NCBI RefSeq assembly: GCF_947500065.1
Contig: NZ_CANMQT010000001.1
Span: forward strand, 434,001 to 498,000
Length of the DNA stretch: 64,000 bases
From: an uncultured Aquimarina sp.
GTDB taxonomy: Bacteria > Bacteroidota > Bacteroidia > Flavobacteriales > Flavobacteriaceae
Direction of reading: 5' to 3'
How positions within the stretch are numbered: position 1 is the first letter of the stretch; the number at the start of each line of letters is the position of its first letter. Made by a program: the position numbers and the translations under genes. Below are positions 9,001 to 18,378 of the stretch, in pieces. The notes below the pieces were generated by a model. It had not been told where the DNA came from. It worked only from the letters and a program-made list of their open reading frames with translations, and did not search any database.

Positions 9001-12000
9001 TAATGGCAACTCTATCTGATAAAAGTTGTTCGTAAAATCATTCCCCATTCTGATAAAAGCAACCAATTCATCATTTGTCAATGATGACTGATTAGGCAAA
9101 TTTTCTGCGTGTAAGAACATTTCCAAGTTCTCATACTGTCGCATATCAACATTAAAGTTTTTATACACACCACGTGCATCATTAGGACTAAGGTTATTAA
9201 CCGTTAACGCCAATGATCTTTCATCTTCTCGTATTGCAGTATTATTATTTATAAGCTCTTCTCTTCTTACTCCAGGAGGCGTCACATAGTTAGGAGTTTC
9301 TTCTTCACTGACTGAAGTTACAATCACATCATAACTACCATTAGGATCCTGAACAATATTTAATCCTTCTGTAGGGTCATTAGTCGTATTACCCGCCTGC
9401 ACATATCTTCTATAATCACCACGCACCAAATCCAATGTTGCAAACCTTAGAATAACTTCCTGATCAAAATCTGTAACCACCATACGCATAAAACGGATAG
9501 ATCTAAAATCACTGGGGTTACCGACTCTATCTGGATCTGTTGGATTGTATATTGGAATCTTAAATCGAACCCATCTATACCCATGAGATTGCGCATTAAG
9601 TACAGTTCTGGTATCTTCTTTAACATCAGTAATGTAACCTGTTCCTCGGTCATTCCCTATATCCATATCTCTAAAAATGGGGATCTTATACTCGAAATAA
9701 CTATCAATAGTATTCATTGTATTATCCCTATTCACATCTTCTGCCGTAGGAAACGTGGTATTTCCTCTATCATCATTAGAAACACTCGTAGGAGAATTTC
9801 CTTCCGTACCGTTATAATCACGGTACCGTTGAACTATACCACCTTCTCCCTGAAGGAAATATTTATAATCATCATTCGCTGGATCTTCATCATCAAAACC
9901 AGGGAAAGCCGCTCTTTCAGCTTCCAGATCTAAACCATCATAACCCACATCCTGATTTACTCTATCTGCTCCTTCTGTATCAAATGCATATATTAAAGAC
10001 TGACTAACAGGAACTTTAGCTTCATAACTTGTTATAGACGTATCTTCATCAGAACCATCTGCCGGAAGTCCATTTTCATATTGCTTTCTTCCATCTTTTA
10101 ATACGTCTTCACTTATATTTCCTAAATGAAAAACAATGGTCCCTTCTGTAGCGTTTGTCAATCGATCTCCTGTTCCCGGATCAAAGAACGGATCCATTAA
10201 CCAAAATTCTATAAACTCTACATTAGATTGTTCAAAATTAGTAGAAGTTAACTGTCTTGTTATTCCTGCAAAATTATCTTCAGGATTCGGTAATGTATTA
10301 CCAACCGCTTGATCACTAAAGTTATAAGGCCCCCTCTCTGAAGGTCTATAATGTAGATCTAACGGGAATAATGCTAATGTCTGACCTGGAACAATATCTT
10401 CGTCAGGAAAAATCTCATTATTAAATACTCTTCTTGCTGGGTTAAATGCCAAATCTTCATCAGATACTCCACTCGGTCTGCCATTACTGTAAAAAATTGG
10501 GTCTACCGTATACCAAGATAAATCAGCTCTTCTATCTCCAGATCTAATTCCAGCTTCCACCACCGTTTCATTAGGGTTATTAGACCCAAAACCAATAGGA
10601 ACACTAGATAACTCCCAAGACAATGCAGAACTTACATCAATCTGTGTTTGTGCTCCTTCAAAATCATCTATATATGTGGTAACTTTCCCTCCAAAATCAG
10701 CTCCTCTAGGCGCTCCCGCTATGAGATAGGCACCTTCTGCTCTAACAGAAACATTAGAAGGCACATCCGTATCGATATTTGGTAATTTATTTACCATTCT
10801 TGTAAGAAATGGTACTTCTGTAGAATAATTAAGATTAAAACCTAATAAAGTATTGTTGATCGGTTCAAAATCATAACTAGACTTTTGTGTTATTGGTCTT
10901 TCATTAAGATTTAAATAAGTACCACCAATAATGAAATTATCACTGAATTTGTGCTCAATATTCAAACCTGTAAAACGCTTTGTCTGCTGACCAAAAACCG
11001 CATTATTTTCCGTGGAAACCTGAATAGGTGTATTTGAAGACAATAAAGCTTCATCCAAAATATTCACTCTTCCTAATTGATAATTTACTGTATAATCTAC
11101 ACCTTCTTGTAACGTTCGACCACCTGCAGTAACCGTAACCGATCCTTGTGGAACATTAAATGCTCCTAAAGGAATCCCATCTTGCCCAGAAGATTTATAC
11201 CTTCCTTTTAACTGAAAATACTTATTATCCGCTGCTTGCTGATCAGCAATTATTTTGGTTTCTGTATATAACTCCCTAAAAACATATTTACTTTGATTGC
11301 CATTATAATTTAGAGGATTATTATAATCATTAGGGTTCGTAATTGGGTCATTATCTAACTTATTAAAAAGATGCTGTCCGAAAGGCTCTACAGTCGTAAA
11401 AATAATCCTTCCATTTTCGGGATCAATCGTTAATCCTGGAACATAATCAAAGAAACCATCTCCTGCCCCATCTGCTCCCTGCACAGGATCATTATTAGGA
11501 TTCAATCGATCCATATTGAAAACACTCAATAATCTTGTCTCGGCTACATCATCTGGCAATACTGTAGCAGAACCTTCTGCTTGTGTAATATAATTAACTG
11601 AAGAAGGGTTTGTATATACTATATTTAATCTAAAATCATCAGAATCCAGTCTAAAAGCGCCTGTGCTATAGATATTCTTCATCATCAAGTCCCAAATCGG
11701 AAGATCTACATTGGTTATTGGACTCTTAAGCATTTTTACCAAAAGACTATTACTAGATCCTGATTGAACACCTGTTCCAGAATCATCACCAATCGTAGCA
11801 TCTACACCATCATTAGCAAACTCTCCTACTTGAAAAACCTGCCCTCCTACAGTATACTGAAAAGCAATACCCAACACCTCATCATTATTCAACTTTTGAT
11901 TTAAAGAGATATATCCCAACTGTGTGTTTAAAGTATATTCATTTGAATTTAATTGTCTAGCATTTTCTAAAACCGCATAATCAAAACCTTCATTGAAACT

Positions 12001-13251
12001 TGAAATAGCTCCAGTAAAACCTTGTTGGACCGTAGGTATTTGTCGCACTGCTTCTGTAATTACACCTCCTGAACCAATAGCCGAAGGATCTAAGTCGTTA
12101 TTACCATTATCAGGAAAAGATCCGGCTGGCCGATTAAACAAAGAAACAGGTATCGTGAAATTACCTCCATCAGGCGATTCTCCTAAATCCTGAAGTGCAA
12201 CAATATTCCGAGCATCCGTTAATGTTTGCGCACTGGTTGCTCTATTCGTAAGCCAAACTTCTACCCTAGTAATCTGTATGTTATTGTTGATAAAAGGGTA
12301 ATTTGTTAAAGCTTGATCATAATTATCTCTAAAGTAATGTGATAAAAAATAGTGTCTATTATCATCATACTCTAATGCATCAATTTCAAAATCTTCTACA
12401 GTTCCACCTCCCTGAACGTTTACCGATCTTGTCTCTGATCGTTGCTCTGAATACACCGCAGTAACACTAGTTCTACCAAACTGCAATCCTAGTTTTGCTC
12501 CAAAAAGACTTTGAGACCCTTGGATTAAAGAGTTATTAATTGGCATGGTTACATTACCAATTTCTATACTTCTTATAATATCATCTTCTGTTGGCGTATA
12601 TTCTAATTTTATTTGATTCTGAAAGTCAAAGGTAGATTCAGTATCGTAATTAGCTGTTATCTGAAGTCTTTTACCAACTTTTCCTAATAAACTCAAGCTA
12701 ATTCTCTGATCAAAATCAAAGGTAAAATTACTCCGGTTTCTTGGAGAAAAGGCTGGATTATCTTGTTTTGTATACAAAATCCCTAAATCCATTTCTACTG
12801 ATCCCTGCGGAATTATTTCAATCTCATTTCCACCAAATATAGATTCAAAAAAGCTTGATTTTACGTAAAAAATAGGAAGGAGATTTTTACGCTTCTCTTC
12901 ACTACCATCAGTTTTACCACTAAAAGCGCTTATCTTTTCTTTGAAATAATCTCTTCTTTGCTCTTCTTCTACTAAATCTTCGAATTCTTCAGGAGTTAGA
13001 AACAGAGGATATCTAACATTAAATGAACCCAACATCTCACGATATATATAACGATTCGTTATGGGATCATATTCATACTTAGTTAAAATGCTATTTGGAT
13101 CTGGCAAGGAAATCTCCCCCAGTGAAAATGTGGTGCTTGTAGAATCGCGTACCGTTTCATTTTCTTGACCAAAAAGCACTCCTCCATAAAGTGCGATTAA
13201 ACAAACTAGTTTTTTTAAAAATTTAAAACGTAAGGAATGTAATGAGCTCAA
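6073..13251 (-). CDS. sprA: Type IX secretion system outer-membrane translocon SprA
   Basis: A giant protein of 2392 residues, about the size of Flavobacterium johnsoniae SprA, which forms a very large outer-membrane beta barrel through which type IX cargo and gliding adhesins are exported. The N-terminus has a signal peptide (FLKKLVCLIALYGGVLFG, then QENET). The body is rich in beta strands with repeated barrel-type motifs such as SVNVRYPLF-like and NVRAEGAYLIAG segments. The C-terminus ends in an aromatic strand (GGFTLRYNFGN) typical of barrels. No in-frame ATG fits the signal peptide; the start is a TTG 5 bases after the ruvA stop. A Lys-rich insert lies near residues 1895-1940. It is transcribed with ruvA, with gcvH downstream. 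Other T9SS genes are not in the window. The call is secure from size, context and sequence character. Confidence 0.95.
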   Translation of the reverse strand: MSSLHSLRFKFLKKLVCLIALYGGVLFGQENETVRDSTSTTFSLGEISLPDPNSILTKYEYDPITNRYIYREMLGSFNVRYPLFLTPEEFEDLVEEEQRRDYFKEKISAFSGKTDGSEEKRKNLLPIFYVKSSFFESIFGGNEIEIIPQGSVEMDLGILYTKQDNPAFSPRNRSNFTFDFDQRISLSLLGKVGKRLQITANYDTESTFDFQNQIKLEYTPTEDDIIRSIEIGNVTMPINNSLIQGSQSLFGAKLGLQFGRTSVTAVYSEQRSETRSVNVQGGGTVEDFEIDALEYDDNRHYFLSHYFRDNYDQALTNYPFINNNIQITRVEVWLTNRATSAQTLTDARNIVALQDLGESPDGGNFTIPVSLFNRPAGSFPDNGNNDLDPSAIGSGGVITEAVRQIPTVQQGFTGAISSFNEGFDYAVLENARQLNSNEYTLNTQLGYISLNQKLNNDEVLGIAFQYTVGGQVFQVGEFANDGVDATIGDDSGTGVQSGSSNSLLVKMLKSPITNVDLPIWDLMMKNIYSTGAFRLDSDDFRLNIVYTNPSSVNYITQAEGSATVLPDDVAETRLLSVFNMDRLNPNNDPVQGADGAGDGFFDYVPGLTIDPENGRIIFTTVEPFGQHLFNKLDNDPITNPNDYNNPLNYNGNQSKYVFRELYTETKIIADQQAADNKYFQLKGRYKSSGQDGIPLGAFNVPQGSVTVTAGGRTLQEGVDYTVNYQLGRVNILDEALLSSNTPIQVSTENNAVFGQQTKRFTGLNIEHKFSDNFIIGGTYLNLNERPITQKSSYDFEPINNTLLGFNLNYSTEVPFLTRMVNKLPNIDTDVPSNVSVRAEGAYLIAGAPRGADFGGKVTTYIDDFEGAQTQIDVSSALSWELSSVPIGFGSNNPNETVVEAGIRSGDRRADLSWYTVDPIFYSNGRPSGVSDEDLAFNPARRVFNNEIFPDEDIVPGQTLALFPLDLHYRPSERGPYNFSDQAVGNTLPNPEDNFAGITRQLTSTNFEQSNVEFIEFWLMDPFFDPGTGDRLTNATEGTIVFHLGNISEDVLKDGRKQYENGLPADGSDEDTSITSYEAKVPVSQSLIYAFDTEGADRVNQDVGYDGLDLEAERAAFPGFDDEDPANDDYKYFLQGEGGIVQRYRDYNGTEGNSPTSVSNDDRGNTTFPTAEDVNRDNTMNTIDSYFEYKIPIFRDMDIGNDRGTGYITDVKEDTRTVLNAQSHGYRWVRFKIPIYNPTDPDRVGNPSDFRSIRFMRMVVTDFDQEVILRFATLDLVRGDYRRYVQAGNTTNDPTEGLNIVQDPNGSYDVIVTSVSEEETPNYVTPPGVRREELINNNTAIREDERSLALTVNNLSPNDARGVYKNFNVDMRQYENLEMFLHAENLPNQSSLTNDELVAFIRMGNDFTNNFYQIELPLVVSDLNTSNAEDVWPEANRLNLPLEFLQEVKASVIGDGSLNNADLNFFNGPNNLRVGIKGNPNFGDIKVMMVGVKNASGSDESGSVWFNEMRLSDLKNRGGWAAVGSMDANVADFATVSASGRISTIGFGGIEQGPNERSIEDVKQYDLTTNVNLGQLLPKKWGLQVPFNYSRGEELITPQYDPEFLDIELQDRLDNETNPDEKERIRRQSVNYTKRQSFNVIGLRKDRTGDSKPMPYDVENFAFSGTYNQTDHHDFEIENSLDQSVRLGGTYDFSFQPKEVEPFKKIKLLGKSKYFDLLKDFNFNLLPTSISVNSNINRQFNEQVFRDITLGPSDIRLPALTQRNFLFDWQYGINYNLTKSLNFSFNSANNRIVKNFIDDDGAINNSVGVWSGLFDIGDPNFHSQQLQVNYEIPFNKIPLFKFMRATYSYSADFQWTKGSEALKNLEGIPDLGNSIQNANVHNVTGSLDMGTLYKYVGLTKKKPGRQKTKKRKTTKEEGEKDASKPTLDNKKTKKTKKKSSKLTVVDKALNTVIGLVTAVKKVNINYQQDNGIFLPGYLREPGFVGTLKPTAGFTFGSQAEIRDLAARNGWLTLYQDFNQQYREVEGRQLNVQASVDLLKDLKIDISASRNYSETFTENYRVDSDLEYESLTPNTFGNYTISTLLIKTAFKTSDEFTSDTFDEFRENRLVIARRLALERGITADSDGDGFPDGFGPTNQAVLLPAFLAAYTGANPESVQKGAFRDVPLPNWDIKYTGLMNLKWFKKRFKRFSMAHGYRANYTINQFQTNLDYNPNNPNELDQGDNFKNPELYANINLTEQFSPLIRLDMEMKNSIKILAEWKKDRALSLSFDNNLLTEIQGNEYIIGLGYRMQDLTFVTRIAGKKTTLKSDLNFRADLSLRQNETVIRYLDIENTQVTAGQDIYGIKFTADYALSKNLTALLFYDHTFSEYSISTAFPQTTIRGGFTLRYNFGN

Positions 13252-13256
13252 TGCTT

Positions 13257-13838
13257 TTATAAATTTTTTAATGCTTGTTTAATAATATCTTCTACAGTTT
13301 CGGCGGGGCTAGCCTTTAGGATTTTGTCAACAACTTTCTCGACTTGTTTCCTATTGAATCCAAGGGTTTCTAATGCAGATAACGCTTCATCTTTATTAGT
13401 ATTGTTTTGAGACACAGAAAGTTCATCAATATTATAAACTTTAAGAATTTTATCTTTCAAATCTATAATGACACGTTGAGCTGTTTTTGCCCCAATTCCC
13501 TTGATTGATTGTATGGTTGCTACATCATTTGATGCAATAGCATCTTTAACTTGATCAGGGTGTAATGAGGACAACATTGTTCTAGCCGTGCTAGCGCCAA
13601 TTCCAGAAACAGAAATCAAAAGTCTAAAAATCTCCCGTTCTGATTTTTCCGCAAAACCAAATAACGTATGCGAATCTTCTTTTACTTGTAGATGCGTATA
13701 TAGTTGTAAAACTTCCTGATCCGGTATTAATGAAAATGTATGTAATGAAATATTTAGTAAATATCCCACTCCATTACAATCTATTATTACATCGGTAGGA
13801 TTTTTTTCGACAAGCCGCCCTTTGATTTGTGTAATCAT
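13257..13838 (-). CDS. ruvA: Holliday junction branch migration protein RuvA
   Basis: A 193-residue protein that forms the DNA-binding tetramer of the RuvAB branch-migration complex. The N-terminal OB fold (about 1-62) starts MITQIKGRLVEKNP and contains CNGVGYLLNIS. Tandem helix-hairpin-helix motifs follow: LISVSGIGASTARTML (about 71-87) and IQSIKGIGAKTAQRVI (about 108-124). The C-terminal RuvB-binding domain (about 148-193) has DEALSALETLGFNRKQVEKVV. Its partner ruvB is about 10 kb away on the same strand in a different operon. The gene overlaps nothing and runs directly into sprA with a 5-base gap, so the two share a transcript. Length and motifs are normal. Confidence 0.97.
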   Translation of the reverse strand: MITQIKGRLVEKNPTDVIIDCNGVGYLLNISLHTFSLIPDQEVLQLYTHLQVKEDSHTLFGFAEKSEREIFRLLISVSGIGASTARTMLSSLHPDQVKDAIASNDVATIQSIKGIGAKTAQRVIIDLKDKILKVYNIDELSVSQNNTNKDEALSALETLGFNRKQVEKVVDKILKASPAETVEDIIKQALKNL

Positions 13839-13861
13839 CAGTTAAATGAATGTTAAGCATC

Positions 13862-13869
13862 CAAAAGTA
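13862..13869 (-). promoter_or_regulatory. Probable -7 box for ruvA-sprA
   Basis: TACTTTTG on the - strand matches TAnnTTTG and lies about 25 bases before the ruvA ATG. The expected TTG at -33 is only partly present (CTG at the right spacing). It sits just after the malic enzyme terminator, as expected for the next transcription unit. Confidence 0.45.
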
Positions 13870-13896
13870 ATAAAATTATACTACAAAACAGTTTAA

Positions 13897-13939
13897 AAAA
13901 ATAAGCTTCAAAAACTCATCATTTTTGAAGCTTATTTTT
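13897..13939 (-). terminator. Strong intrinsic terminator after the malic enzyme gene
   Basis: Two perfect 18-base arms (13897-13914 and 13922-13939, core ATAAGCTTCAAAAA) enclose a 7-base loop. A/T tracts flank both sides, so it could work in either direction. It lies just beyond the stop at 13968. Confidence 0.9.
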
Positions 13940-13967
13940 ATCAAGTTTCGGGAAGGCGATTTAATCA

Positions 13968-16280
13968 CTATACCTCATCAGAAACTAGAGAAAACATCTC
14001 TTTTTCTCTTTTTTCTTTTTCTTGAGCATCAATTACTGCTACTGCTGCCACATTAACCATCTCCTCTACACTAGCTCCTAACTGAAGAATATGTACAGGT
14101 TTTTTCATTCCCATCATTATAGGTCCAATAGATTCAGAATTATTTAGTTCCTTCAACATTTTATACGTACTGTTAGCAGAATCAAGATTAGGAAACACCA
14201 AAGTATTGACTTTACGTCCGTTAAGCTTAGAAAACGGGAATTTATCCTTACGCATATCTCTGTTTAGGGCAAAATCCATCTGTAATTCTCCATCCACGAT
14301 CAGGTTAGGGTAATAACGATGTAAATATGCAACCGCATCTTTAACTTTAGAAGCATTCGGGTGTTTTGATGAACCGAAATTAGCATAGGATATCATTGCT
14401 ACAACTGGATCAACCCCAAACATTTCTACTGTTCTAGCTGACATCTGTGCAATCTTTGCAAGTTCCTTAGATGTTGGATCAATATTAATAGAGGTATCGC
14501 TAATAAACAATGGTCCTTTATTCGTCATCATGACATTCATAGTAGCAATACGTGTAGCTCCTTTTGCTAATCCTACGAGTTCTAGCATAGGTTTTAACAC
14601 AGCTGGGTAACTCCTAGAATACCCAGACAACAATGCATCTGCATCTCCTTCATTTACCATCATGGCAGCAAAATAATTACGCTCCCTCATTAATCGTTGT
14701 GCTCCATATAGCGTTATTCCTTTTCTACCATTGTCTTGCCAATATTTCTGAGCGTATCTATTTTTTCTGTCAATTTCTTCATCTGCTTTAGGATCAATAA
14801 TAGTAATTCCATTAGGATCAAAATCAATTTCTTTCATCAATTCTAAAATGACATCTTTTCGTCCTAGCAATATTGGAAAAGCTATTCCTTCTTCCTTAAC
14901 AGTCTGTGCTGCTTTTAGAACATCTAAATGATCTCCTTCTGCAAAAACTACTCTTTTAGGACTTCGTTTTGCACGATCCATTAATAGTCTTACTAATTTA
15001 TTATCATTCCCCATTCGCTCCAGCAGCTCATCTTCATATTTATCCCAATCTTCTATAGGTTCGGTAGCTACTCCACTTTCCATTGCTGCCTTAGCCACTG
15101 CAGGTGGTACTTTGGCAATTAATCTTGGATCAAAAGGTTTTGGTATAATATAATCTTTCCCAAAGTTAAGTCTGGTTTCGCCATATGCTATATTTACTTG
15201 TTCTGGAACTGGTTCTTTAGCAAGGTCGGCTAATGCCTTTACTGCAGCCATTTTCATAGCTTCATTAATAGCAGTTGACCTTACATCAAGTGCTCCTCTA
15301 AAAATAAATGGAAATCCAAGCACGTTATTCACCTGATTAGGATGATCACTTCTACCTGTAGCCATAATAATATCCTTCCTTGTTTGTATAGCAAGGTCGT
15401 ATTTGATTTCAGGATCAGGATTTGCCATTGCGAATACAATAGGATCATCGGCCATCGCTAACAGCATTTTTGGTTCTACCAAATTAGCCATTGACAAACC
15501 AATAAACACATCTGCTTCTTTCATCGCATCCTCTAATGTATCAAGATCACGATCTGTAGCAAACTCTGCTTTTTCTGAAGTAAGATTTTCTCTGTCTTTA
15601 CGAATCACACCCTTACTATCCGTCATTACTATATTTTCTGCTTTTGCTCCAAAGGCTTTATACAATCTTGTACAAGAAACCGCTGCAGCTCCTGCTCCAC
15701 TAACTACTATTTTTACCTTACCTATATCTTTTTTAGCAATTTCTAAAGCATTTAATAATGCTGCTGCAGAAATAATAGCAGTTCCGTGTTGATCATCATG
15801 CATTACTGGGATATCCAATTCTTCTTTTAAACGCCTTTCGATTTCGAAGGCTTCCGGAGCTTTAATATCTTCCAGGTTGATCCCTCCAAAAGTTGGAGCG
15901 ATATTCTTTACCGTTTCAATAAATGCATCTACGTCTTTGGTATCTACCTCGATATCAAATACATCTATATCTGCAAAAATTTTAAACAGTAATCCTTTAC
16001 CTTCCATTACAGGTTTTGATGCTTCTGGACCAATGTCTCCTAACCCCAAAACTGCAGTACCATTAGAAATTACAGCTACCAAGTTTCCTTTGGCAGTATA
16101 CTTATATACGTTTGCTGTATCTTTTTCAATTTCTAAACAAGGCTCTGCTACTCCAGGAGAATATGCTAATGACAAATCTCTTTGTGTTGCATATTTTTTA
16201 GTAGGTACTACTTTGATTTTACCAGGAGTGGGTTTTGCGTGGTAAATTAGTGCTTCTCTTCGTTTACTTTCGATACTCAT
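13968..16280 (-). CDS. maeB: NADP-dependent malic enzyme with C-terminal phosphotransacetylase-like domain
   Basis: A 770-residue, two-domain enzyme that oxidatively decarboxylates malate to pyruvate, giving NADPH. The malic domain (about 1-420) shows AYSPGVAEPCL, the metal-binding region MHDDQHGTAIISAAALLNAL (about 158-177) and the nucleotide fold KIVVSGAGAAAVSC, with AMANPDPEI later. The C-terminal part (about 430-760) is a phosphate acetyl/butyryl transferase-like domain (RVVFAEGDHLDVLKAAQ, DALLSGYSRSYPA), as in E. coli MaeB. There it is thought to be regulatory, binding acetyl-CoA, rather than catalytic. Length and domain order are normal. It is a single-gene unit with a consensus promoter upstream and a strong terminator downstream. 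Confidence 0.96.
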   Translation of the reverse strand: MSIESKRREALIYHAKPTPGKIKVVPTKKYATQRDLSLAYSPGVAEPCLEIEKDTANVYKYTAKGNLVAVISNGTAVLGLGDIGPEASKPVMEGKGLLFKIFADIDVFDIEVDTKDVDAFIETVKNIAPTFGGINLEDIKAPEAFEIERRLKEELDIPVMHDDQHGTAIISAAALLNALEIAKKDIGKVKIVVSGAGAAAVSCTRLYKAFGAKAENIVMTDSKGVIRKDRENLTSEKAEFATDRDLDTLEDAMKEADVFIGLSMANLVEPKMLLAMADDPIVFAMANPDPEIKYDLAIQTRKDIIMATGRSDHPNQVNNVLGFPFIFRGALDVRSTAINEAMKMAAVKALADLAKEPVPEQVNIAYGETRLNFGKDYIIPKPFDPRLIAKVPPAVAKAAMESGVATEPIEDWDKYEDELLERMGNDNKLVRLLMDRAKRSPKRVVFAEGDHLDVLKAAQTVKEEGIAFPILLGRKDVILELMKEIDFDPNGITIIDPKADEEIDRKNRYAQKYWQDNGRKGITLYGAQRLMRERNYFAAMMVNEGDADALLSGYSRSYPAVLKPMLELVGLAKGATRIATMNVMMTNKGPLFISDTSINIDPTSKELAKIAQMSARTVEMFGVDPVVAMISYANFGSSKHPNASKVKDAVAYLHRYYPNLIVDGELQMDFALNRDMRKDKFPFSKLNGRKVNTLVFPNLDSANSTYKMLKELNNSESIGPIMMGMKKPVHILQLGASVEEMVNVAAVAVIDAQEKEKREKEMFSLVSDEV

Positions 16281-16307
16281 ACTGAATCAATAAAATTGTG
16301 TGCTATA

Positions 16308-16335
16308 CAAAGGTACAAGTCTACGCGAGATGCAA
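16308..16335 (-). promoter_or_regulatory. Bacteroidota-type promoter for maeB
   Basis: TACCTTTG (16315-16308, - strand) is a perfect -7 box. TTG lies 17 bases upstream (16335-16333). The predicted start of transcription is about 20 bases before the ATG at 16280. Confidence 0.65.
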
Positions 16336-16419
16336 AAGGTAAAACAGAGTAATCTTCAAAAAAATTAAAATTTCAAAAAACTTACCATCTTTTTAAGAAA
16401 TGTATTGTGAATTCATCAG

Positions 16420-18363
16420 TTATTTTACCTTTCTACTAAAAATATCATCAGGCTCCACAAGTTTATCAAGTTCAATCCTTAATTTTTCGTTTAAAAAACT
16501 TAATCCTAATTGATAAGAAGCATTCATCCATCCAAAACCACTAGGTGTTATATAGTCAAACTCAGTACCTACATTGCCATACTCGGCATATACTTTGTGC
16601 GTGCATTTTACCACATCATACTTTTCTGGGATAGTCCCATTATAATTAACTGCATTTTTTGTGATCATCCATAACCAACGATAAATCAGCTCCTGAGCTT
16701 CTTCTTCATAACCATAATTGATAAGTCCTCTCCATAGCATCATTTGATGTGGCGCCCAACCGTTCGGATAATCCCATTGACGCTGAGGAGCATTCAGATC
16801 ATCTTTATTAACAATATCAGCAGTTCCAGCAATACCTCCTTTTTGGACCAAATTATCAAATAAGCCCTTTACCAAAGAAGCGGCCTGTTCTTTGGAACAT
16901 AATCCTGCCCACAATGGATAGTAATTAGTAGCTGATTCTATTTTTTGTTGTGTTTCAGTTACAAAATTATAGTCATAGAAAGTTTCTTTTTCCTCATTCC
17001 ACATCAAGTCATTCATACGCTTTTTTCTTTCTTCGGCTTTAGTTAACCAAAAAGAGGAGGTATACTCTTTAAAATCTGCTATGAATTTATCTTCAAATAC
17101 TTCTTTAATCAGATAAGCAATATCCATTTCATATTTATATAACAAACTATTTATGCCTACTGTATTTAGATGTACACAAACATCATCTAATCTATTAGAT
17201 GTATCATGACCGCTTTCTCTCATAGATCGATCATGAGTAAAATATAGATCAAGATCTTTATCCTTTATTTCGTTTGAATTATACTTTTGTGTAAACTCTT
17301 TTAAACTAAGTTTATGTTTTTCAGCATATTTATTTAATATAAAATCAAAATGCCCTTTCTCAGTCTCAGGAGGAATTCCGATTCCTTCTCCATAAAAACG
17401 ACTTAATCCATTATCTGTAAGACGTACACCTTGTTCCATCCAAACCGTTTCATACTCTTTAATTACCATCTTTAGATTTTCTGATAACCAATCTCTAGAG
17501 ATCTTAGGGTTTTGCTGATATATTTCTTTTATCAGAGAACTAAAAAAAGGAGGTTGAGTTCGGGTCAGATAATAACTTCTATTTGCGTTTAAAATCTTAC
17601 CATAATATTCTATTTGATATCCAAAATTATCTGCCATAGACATTGCCAAATCAGATCGATCGTCTATTAATAGTCCAATCGACTCAAAATAACTATCCCA
17701 ACCATACATCTCATTAAATCTTCCTCCAGGGACTACGAATGGTTTAGCCTTATAATTTCCTTGTTCATCTTTAGAATGAGCTAGATTTAAAATACCTGGA
17801 ACTTCATTCAATGTCTTCACATATTCTGGTGTAATATCTTCTGGAAGGGTAATCACTTTGAGCTTAGGAATTTCAGATTTTATAGATTCAAAATACGTAA
17901 TAGCTTCTTGATCTTTATAAGGTACGTACAATCTAAAACTATCTGTCTCGGATTTAGTATCTTCAAGTACTTTTGCTAATCCATTTTTATCAACTGATCT
18001 AGTCAAGTTATCCCAGTATCTGGTTTTTATTAATCTTGAAATTCGATTACTAGGAGATTCAGCTATTCTATCCAAAGAAATTGTATCATCTTTTTTGGCA
18101 ATTGCCAATTCCTGAAGTAAATTCGATAAATGATATGTACCTTTTATTAGATTTACTTTTCCGCTAGGATCTATAAACTCAAATTGTTTTGGCCCAGTAT
18201 CATCTACAGTTATCTTTTTATCCCCATCTGTATCTTCCTGTAGAATTAGTTTATCTAAAACTATTTGATGATCTAAATATGTAATCTTCTTGTCTTTTTC
18301 ACAACTAACAATTAATAAAGAAAATAAAAGAATTACGAGATATTCAAACTTAAAATTCAGCAT
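16420..18363 (-). CDS. Periplasmic trehalase lipoprotein (GH37)
   Basis: A 647-residue alpha,alpha-trehalase that splits trehalose into two glucose molecules. Both family signatures are present: PGGRFNEMYGWDSYF (about residue 210) and QWDYPNGWAP (about 524-533). The N-terminus is a lipoprotein signal with the lipobox LIVSC (Cys21), so the enzyme is membrane-anchored and faces the periplasm or the cell surface. Residues 44-55 (DTDGDKKITVDD) form a canonical EF-hand calcium loop, not found in the well-studied enterobacterial trehalases. The gene starts 15 bases after the stop of the symporter gene, so the two form an operon. Substrate specificity rests on family motifs, which are strong. No trehalose synthesis genes are nearby. 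Confidence 0.92.
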   Translation of the reverse strand: MLNFKFEYLVILLFSLLIVSCEKDKKITYLDHQIVLDKLILQEDTDGDKKITVDDTGPKQFEFIDPSGKVNLIKGTYHLSNLLQELAIAKKDDTISLDRIAESPSNRISRLIKTRYWDNLTRSVDKNGLAKVLEDTKSETDSFRLYVPYKDQEAITYFESIKSEIPKLKVITLPEDITPEYVKTLNEVPGILNLAHSKDEQGNYKAKPFVVPGGRFNEMYGWDSYFESIGLLIDDRSDLAMSMADNFGYQIEYYGKILNANRSYYLTRTQPPFFSSLIKEIYQQNPKISRDWLSENLKMVIKEYETVWMEQGVRLTDNGLSRFYGEGIGIPPETEKGHFDFILNKYAEKHKLSLKEFTQKYNSNEIKDKDLDLYFTHDRSMRESGHDTSNRLDDVCVHLNTVGINSLLYKYEMDIAYLIKEVFEDKFIADFKEYTSSFWLTKAEERKKRMNDLMWNEEKETFYDYNFVTETQQKIESATNYYPLWAGLCSKEQAASLVKGLFDNLVQKGGIAGTADIVNKDDLNAPQRQWDYPNGWAPHQMMLWRGLINYGYEEEAQELIYRWLWMITKNAVNYNGTIPEKYDVVKCTHKVYAEYGNVGTEFDYITPSGFGWMNASYQLGLSFLNEKLRIELDKLVEPDDIFSRKVK

Positions 18364-18378
18364 ATCTAATTATTTATA

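Noticed and set aside
8549..9019. Long open frame on the + strand opposite sprA
   Set aside because: It mirrors the codon pattern of sprA on the other strand, has no family features, no promoter and no start context. Similar shadow frames at 749-1063, 15403-16245 and 59529-59819 were rejected for the same reason.
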